NCBI RefSeq assembly: GCF_000313135.1
Contig: NW_004457586.1
Span: forward strand, 948,064 to 963,651
DNA: 15,588 bases
Direction of reading: 5' to 3'
Source of the DNA: Acanthamoeba castellanii str. Neff
Lineage: Eukaryota; Discosea; Longamoebia; Acanthamoebidae
How positions within the stretch are numbered: position 1 is the first letter of the stretch; each line of letters opens with the position of its first letter. The translations under genes and the position numbers were made by a program. The notes under the pieces were generated by a model that made no database searches, had not been told where the DNA came from, and saw only the letters and a list, made by a program, of their open reading frames with translations. Of this stretch, positions 10,329 to 15,588 are shown piece after piece.

Positions 10329-13111
10329 TCACGTTCGCACGTTGTAGCCGATCTCGCTCATGTCATCGGTCGGTTCGGCATTGAGCTGCGTGTAGAACAC
10401 CGCCTTGGCGAAGGGGAATGTGCGGATAGATGAACTCCAAGTCCTGCCGTAGCCATTCGCAGCATTAGCCGTGTCATCCTTCAGCTCTTTTCTTCGGAAA
10501 GAAGAAGCCAGAAGGCTAGGCGTACCTTGTACTCCTCCTCCGTGTCTCGGAGAACCTTCTTCAAGCTCGACCTGATGTGTTCGTTCTTGGTCGAGAATCC
10601 TCCTACGTATGTATAGCAATGCATGTGTGAGGCGACCAAGTGCGTCACGTATCGAGCAAAGGTGCGTGGTTAGAGTACCCTCGGACACTTTGATGAGGTC
10701 GTGCCTGGTCTTTTCGTCCTGGCGCGCGAGGTAGGAGATGACGAGCGAGTCGACCTGGGTGGAGCTGAAACGGAAGATGACCGTATGCGGCTCGTTTAGA
10801 GTCTCCAGCAGCTCCTCCACCTGCTGTCGCGACGCGAAGCCGTGAATGAAGCCGACCCGCCACAGGCCATGCAACTGCACACACACAAACCCAACACACG
10901 CGACAAGAGCAATCAGCCAACAGCTCTCCTATCGGCATCTACGACATCTTCGGCTTCCACAACAACACCAAACAAGGGCCAGCAACAAGAGCAAGCGCAC
11001 CCGAGGGTCTGCGATGAGCTTGTAGATGGCCGAGTACCACGCCCAGAAGCTGGTAAACTGCGATAGTGTCACACATTCTCCGCCGCCGTTGGCTGCGCAT
11101 TCACGTGAGTTTTAGATAGACTACTATGGTAAAAGGCCTCAACTCGGCGCGGAGCGAGCGTGCGTACGAATCATGCTGGCGATGTTGGCGAGCTCGTCGT
11201 CGTTGAGCACTCGCTCCGTCTCGTCCTTGATCTGCTTCGCCACCGCGTCAAGAATGTCTTGCGTCTTCACCGTACACTTGTCCACTTCCGTGAAGGACTG
11301 CGCAGTCACCAGGGACCAGTTGTCAACACCAACGTCAGCCACCTTAAACTGACCGCCGGTCGCAGCGCCGGCACGAACAGGAGGTGGGGAGTGTGTGCTT
11401 ACGCCTGTGCATAGCGAGAGGAAGAGGTCGCGCCCCTCTTTGCTGATGGTCTGGCTGTCGAGCTCCTTGGTTAATCGCTTCAGTTCCTTGTTGAGCTTGT
11501 CCAGGCGCTCCACGACCTGGGCGAGCGACGGGCGAGCAGACGGGTCCTCTCGACAGCAGGCGATGGCGAGATCCATCAACGCCGGCGGACAATCGGGAGC
11601 TGTTGTAGTACATTAGACCACGTTGATTGCACGAGTGATGCGAGCGGGTGCGTGTCGTGTCGTTGGTCGTGTCGTGTCGTGCGGCCCGAGTTGAGTGCGT
11701 ACCTGTTTCGGTGACCATCTCGGAGAGCTTGGACGAGTCGACGCCGAATTCGAGCTTCTTGGACTTTTGATAGACCATGCCCAATCGAATGTGCTCTCCG
11801 TCGAATCGGGTGATGATCTCTCCCAGCACTATGCCGTAGCTGTTTGGACGATCAAGCATAAAATGCAGATAAATAGTCAACTTAATAAGTCAAAGATAAT
11901 CGTAATCGCAATCGTAATTGTTGGTTCCGCACCTGAAAATATCAGCCCTCTCGTCGTACTCGTAGTTATCCACCTCGGGCGCTCTAGAAGCAGGAAAAAG
12001 GAGGTCAATGGGCAAGCCGGAGAAGGAAAGGCGGAAGTCAGTCGCGCGCGAAGCGAAGTTGAAGTACCGCCACCACGGGTCGCCGACGGCCGAAAGCCTG
12101 GCGCCTCCCTTGTGCAGGACGGCCAGGCCGAAATCTGCCACCTTACATTCCAAACTCGCGCCCAGCTGTGCCGGCGGATGTGTGTGAGCTCGAGGAACTG
12201 AGCGAAGGAAAACGACAACGACGACGGTGATGAGAAGGGGGACAGGTACGAGGACGTTCTCGCTCTTGAGGTCGCGATGCAGAATACGTCGGTCGTGGAG
12301 ATAGCCCAGGGCGTTGGCGATCTCGAGCGCCATGTTCACGCGCGTCGACCACGAGCTCTTCTTGTTCTTCAGGAACGTCGACAGGGTACCTGGTCACGGT
12401 GAACGCAATGTCAGAGATCGTGCCAAGCCTGAAACTACCGCACACGCTCCACCGCGCACGCACGCAACATAAGACACACACACAACACACACCGACACAT
12501 AAGCGTAACAGTTTCGGTTACCATTCGGAACGAATTCGGTGACGATGGAGAGTTCGCCCTTCTCAGTGTCGTGCTGCACGCCCATCCACAGCACGATGTT
12601 GGGATGCCTCAAGTTCTTCATGATTTGCACCTGCACAGCGCGAGAGGCAAAGAGTATGGTGTGATGTGCGGTCAGTCACTGCCTTCACCGCACTGTTTAA
12701 ACAGAGTCGAGGAAAAGCTGGGCCCAATAAAGGGGGACGCTCGCAAGTCTCTCTGATAGGTACCTCGTGCAGGAAGTCCTTGGCGATGTCGTCATTGTGT
12801 TGGTGCAGCTTCTTGACGGCCACGGTGGTCGTCAGGTATTTGCCCTTGTACACCTGGGGGCAACCACAGCCACCAACACGCAGGAAAGGCAGTCAGGCAC
12901 AACCCATAAAAAGAAAGCCTGAAACCTGGGTCGCTACTCGAAAGATGAAAGAGGGAAAAGATGAAGGATTGTGAAGAGAAAGGGCGATATGACGTACGAC
13001 ACCAAAGGCGCCCCTACCAAGCTCGCTCTGTACGGTCAGCTTGCCGGCGGGAATCAGCCAATTCTCTTGCATCTCTGTGATGCGTTCCTCGCTTGGTGGC
13101 TCGCCGTACAT
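10329..13111 (-). CDS. SHK-type protein kinase (kinase domain plus SH2 domain), with probable frameshift
   Basis: Predicted signalling kinase whose SH2 domain binds phosphotyrosine. Exons, 5' to 3': 13111-12998, 12853-12764, 12630-12522, 12389-12250, 12165-12068, 11983-11933, 11839-11703, 11599-11403, 11348-11168, 11092-11001, 10874-10679, 10602-10526, and 10443 onward. Kinase domain, residues 26-290: GRGAFGV (P-loop), VAVKK with K52, HRDLKSEN with D144, DFG 162-164, APE 185-187. A Leu/Lys-rich helix (ERLDKLNKELKRLTKELDS) follows, then the linker NWSLVTAQSF and FTSFWAWYSAIYKL typical of SHK proteins. SH2 domain from about 408: WRVGFIHGF, VIFRFSS with binding Arg R438, LVISYL, DLEFIYPHIP. After that motif the literal frame stops at 10363 (520 aa). 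The neighbouring frame carries a plausible SH2 end, FAKAVFYTQL, to a stop at 10329 (531 aa). The start is the first in-frame ATG; an upstream exon is possible because CAG directly precedes it. Confidence 0.88.
10413..10416 (-). other. Probable 1-nt frameshift in the SH2 domain
   Basis: A run of four C on the coding strand, in the segment reading IYPHIP. With three C the frame would continue into FAKAVFYTQLNAEP; with four it gives LRQGGVLH and an early stop. It is either a homopolymer base error or a real recent frameshift. Confidence 0.65.
12474..12492 (+). repeat. CA-rich simple repeat in a kinase intron
   Basis: Interrupted CA dinucleotide run inside the third intron of the kinase gene (GT-rich on the coding strand). 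No function is evident. Confidence 0.75.
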
Positions 13112-13577
13112 GCTGTGGTCTGTTGTGTCGTCGCCTCGAAGGAGTAAATACGAGAGCGTAATTATTGTTGGGGGGGGGCAATCTCCATTGAGGCAGCGGG
13201 AGTCGAGATCAAGATTGAGGAAGGAGATCACGTCGCAATAGGACTTCTATGGGTGAACGTACGAGAAGATTGGACGATTGCGAACGCGCCTTCGCAAGTG
13301 ATGAGGTTACACTTGGTGCGTTCCCAGGTGCCGCTGTTGCACAAAAAACACCTCCAGAAAATGCAGCAAAGAAATTGTTTTTTTAAGTTGACATATTTTA
13401 ATCCTGCAAAATAGCACCAGAAGGTACTTCGTCTTGAGTTTGATTCCTTGAATACGATTAGTCTGGCTGGGAGCCTCTTTTGCCTGCATAGATCACCACC
13501 TCCTCAATCATTTCTATCCTGCAATCCTGCAGCAACGAGACATTCCACTGAATCGGTCCATCATTGTTCTGCTCACG
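13112..13577. other. Divergent promoter region, kinase and RabGGTase alpha
   Basis: 466 nt between two genes read outward from it, so both promoters should lie here. The part around 13375-13402 is distinctly AT-rich (a T run and TATTTTAA at 13394-13401), in contrast with the GC-rich surroundings. No convincing TATA box sits at the usual distance from either ATG. A run of nine G at 13170-13178 is an assembly risk. No RNA gene is seen. Confidence 0.55.
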
Positions 13578-15588
13578 ATGTCGATGGTACGTAGCTCTGC
13601 CACGTACCTCTTTATGCTTGCACAAAGCTTCTGCACCCGCTGTCATCTCCACCTACATTAATTATGTTGTTGCAATTTTAACTCTAATCTTGTTGACGTT
13701 GCAGCACGGTATGACGAAGGAGGAGTACTTGGCTTCGCGCACCGAGGAAAACCTGGCCAAGCGCAAGGCTCTCGGTCTTGAGTGGAAGGAGAAGTTTGCT
13801 CGCCTCACCCAAATGGTACGTGCTCTCAGCCCCGACCGCACACGCACTCATCTCCGCCGCACACGCTCACTATCGACACACACACGCACACACAACGCAC
13901 ACAACGCACGCACTTGATGCACAAACACAGAAAAAGGATAGCGAGTTCACGGACGAGGGACTGCGGCTGACGGAGCGGCTGCTGGACTTCAACTCGGACT
14001 GCTACACCATCTGGAACTTCCGCAGGCTCATCCTCCTCAGCAAGATCAGGGAGGCCAACGAGGAGCAGGCCCGCCTGGCCATCGAAGCCGCCGAGCAACA
14101 CCACAACCAGCAGCAGCAGCACGAGCAGCAACCGCCACATGAAGAAGAGCCTGCCAGCGAACTTGTCGAAGAGAAGAAGGACGAAGGGACGAAGGAGGAG
14201 CAAGCCACCACGGAGGAAACGAAGACCGAAAGTGGAGAGCAGGCACAGAACGAAAACGAAGCGAAGAGCAAAGAACAAAGTGAAGAGGGACAGCAGCCAG
14301 AGACGGTGGAGGAGCAAACTCCAAAGGCGGAGGGAGAAGGAGAAGAAGAAAAGAAGGAGTTGACTGAGGAGGAGAAAAAGGCGCTTCTGGACGAAAAGCT
14401 GAGGCAAATCGAAGAGGCCAAGGTCAAGCGCCTGTGCACACTATTCGAGCGCGAGCTCGACGCCATCACCAGCCCGGCCATCAAGAGGAATCCCAAGCAC
14501 GTTTTTGCCTGCGCGCCCGTCTTGTGCTGGCACACTAGTGATTATCACTAACGTTAGACACACACACACACACACACACGAAACGCGCAGGTCCTATTGG
14601 CCGTGGAACCATCGGGTGTGGTGCATTCAGCAGCTCCAGTCGTTCGTGCCCGCATCCACGCCGCCCGCCGCTGAGGGCGACAAGCCCGCCACCCAGACCA
14701 CCAAGGTGCGTATTCAAGGCTACACGTTTCGCTTGCTCCCTGGTGGCTAACCGTGTACGGTGATGTAGGACATGCAATACTTCTGGAAGAAGGAGCTGGG
14801 TCTGTGCGAGCTCTTCCTCAGGCTTGATGGCCGAAATTGTGCGTTCCCTGTCGTGTGTGTTGTGTGTGTGTGTGTGTGGTGTGTGTGTGTTCGCGAGAGG
14901 GGGGTTCCGACGCTTACACTCTGCTTTTTGTTGCGATTGTGAACACACTGCAGTCCACTGCTGGAACTACCGCAGCTTCATCACGGAAAAGGCCGGCGTC
15001 ACGCTGCAGCAGGAACTCGCGTTCACCGAGCAAAAGATTGGCGAAGGCGGCCAGTTTTTCTTCGCTAGCGCCGGTACACACAACACGCACGCGCGCGCGC
15101 ACGCATCTCTATCCTTGGCCTCACCGTTGCCATGTTATTCTGTTCGCGGCCTCCCGCAGGAGGGAAGAACAGTTTCTCGAACTACAGCGCCTGGCATTTG
15201 CGCAGCAAGGTGCTGGGCCAGCTGTGGGACGACATGCTCGCCAACCACAAGGACGAGGAGTACTGGCAGTCGGTCGATGAAGGTACGCGGCGCCTCCCTC
15301 ATGTTATATGCTTTCACCCACGACGTTGAGGTGGTCAAAACACTACTAATATTTACGTTATGTACGTAATGTGCTCTGTAGAGTTCCGATTGCTTGAGCA
15401 GTCGCTGGTGATGCACGATGGCGAGAGCCCGTGGCAGTACCACCGCTGGCTGATGACCAAGGGTGAGTGGGGGCCTCGCAGTGTCTGCCGTCGTAGAACC
15501 ACGAGCGCTCACTTTCCCACTCGCTTCCCAATTCTCTAAACAGTGCCCAGCGAGCGTAAGGAGGAGATGATCCAGCGCGAGCTCGAAC
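13578..15588 (+). CDS. RABGGTA: Rab geranylgeranyltransferase alpha subunit (3' end beyond window)
   Basis: Alpha subunit of the cytosolic heterodimer that attaches geranylgeranyl groups to C-terminal cysteines of Rab GTPases. Exons: 13578-13586, 13705-13815, 13931-14496, 14591-14705, 14769-14838, 14954-15073, 15160-15282, 15382-15462, 15544 to edge; 413 codons are visible. It begins MSMHGMTKEEYLASRTEENL; HG followed by a charged helix is typical of the family. Five PPTA repeats are visible: CYTIWNFRR, KSYWPWNHRVW, FHCWNYRSF, YSAWHLRSK and PWQYHRWL. Between repeats 1 and 2, residues about 97-205 are a Gln/Glu/Lys-rich low-complexity insertion not expected in the family. The first coding exon is only 9 nt. 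The intron after exon 3 must use a GC donor (AA|GCACGT) to keep the NPKSYWPWNHR frame. All other introns are GT-AG. It diverges from the kinase gene. Confidence 0.93.
14558..14579 (+). repeat. (AC)11 microsatellite in an intron
   Basis: Eleven perfect AC units just before the CGCGCAG acceptor of the GC-AG intron in the RabGGTase alpha gene. Confidence 0.95.
14853..14890 (+). repeat. Interrupted (GT)n microsatellite in an intron
   Basis: GT dinucleotides with two breaks, shortly after the GTGCG donor of the intron following exon 5 of the RabGGTase alpha gene. Confidence 0.9.
15083..15106 (+). repeat. Alternating purine-pyrimidine run in an intron
   Basis: Twenty-four nt of strict purine/pyrimidine alternation (ACACGCACGCGCGC and onward) inside the intron after exon 6 of the RabGGTase alpha gene. 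Such runs can adopt Z-DNA in vitro; a role here is not shown. Confidence 0.8.

Noticed and set aside
13112..13231. N-terminal extension of the kinase to 13231
   Set aside because: The first codon there is GTG, not ATG, so the first in-frame ATG at 13111 was used. A real upstream exon cannot be excluded.
13299..13305. C-box-like TGATGA suggesting a C/D snoRNA
   Set aside because: The nearest clear CTGA D box is about 250 nt away, and no terminal stem is visible.
13662..14535. Long minus-strand frames opposite the RabGGTase alpha exon 3
   Set aside because: They are Leu/Ser-rich mirror images of the Glu/Lys/Gln-rich coding strand, with no domain.

Overview
The window is nuclear DNA of a GC-rich amoebozoan, most likely Acanthamoeba. 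The actin N-terminus, the eukaryotic 5S rRNA, a kinase of the SHK type (tyrosine-kinase-like kinase domain plus SH2 domain, known mainly from amoebae) and many short introns starting GTACG, GTGCG or GTGAG all fit. Exons were placed by hand from splice signals, reading phase and homology. The main support is that the two antiporter paralogs give the same exon lengths.

Layout: (1) 1-379, minus strand: the first 126 codons of an actin, with a TATA box at 455-461. (2) 888-1006, plus strand: a 5S rRNA gene with a T5 terminator. (3) 1137-5132 and 5503-9660, minus strand: two tandem CPA2/CHX-like monovalent cation/H+ antiporters, 1023 and 984 aa, with a membrane exchanger domain and a long cytosolic USP-like tail. 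(4) 10329-13111, minus strand: an SHK-type kinase in 13 exons. (5) 13578 to the window end, plus strand: the alpha subunit of Rab geranylgeranyltransferase, in 9 exons so far, diverging from the kinase gene.

No operon or defence system is visible; these are independent housekeeping, transport and signalling genes. The unusual features lie in the tandem antiporters: 170 bp of perfect identity and a second 95/96 bp tract that suggest gene conversion, a DD pair where plant CHX proteins have ND, a shared 8-histidine cluster, a lost splice donor that leaves 63 nt in frame, and an intron present in one copy only. Elsewhere there is a probable 1-nt frameshift in the SH2 domain, a GC-AG intron and an acidic insertion of about 110 aa in the prenyltransferase subunit, a 9-nt first coding exon, and a 5S helix I mismatch. 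Some of these could be assembly errors, and this is stated where it applies.
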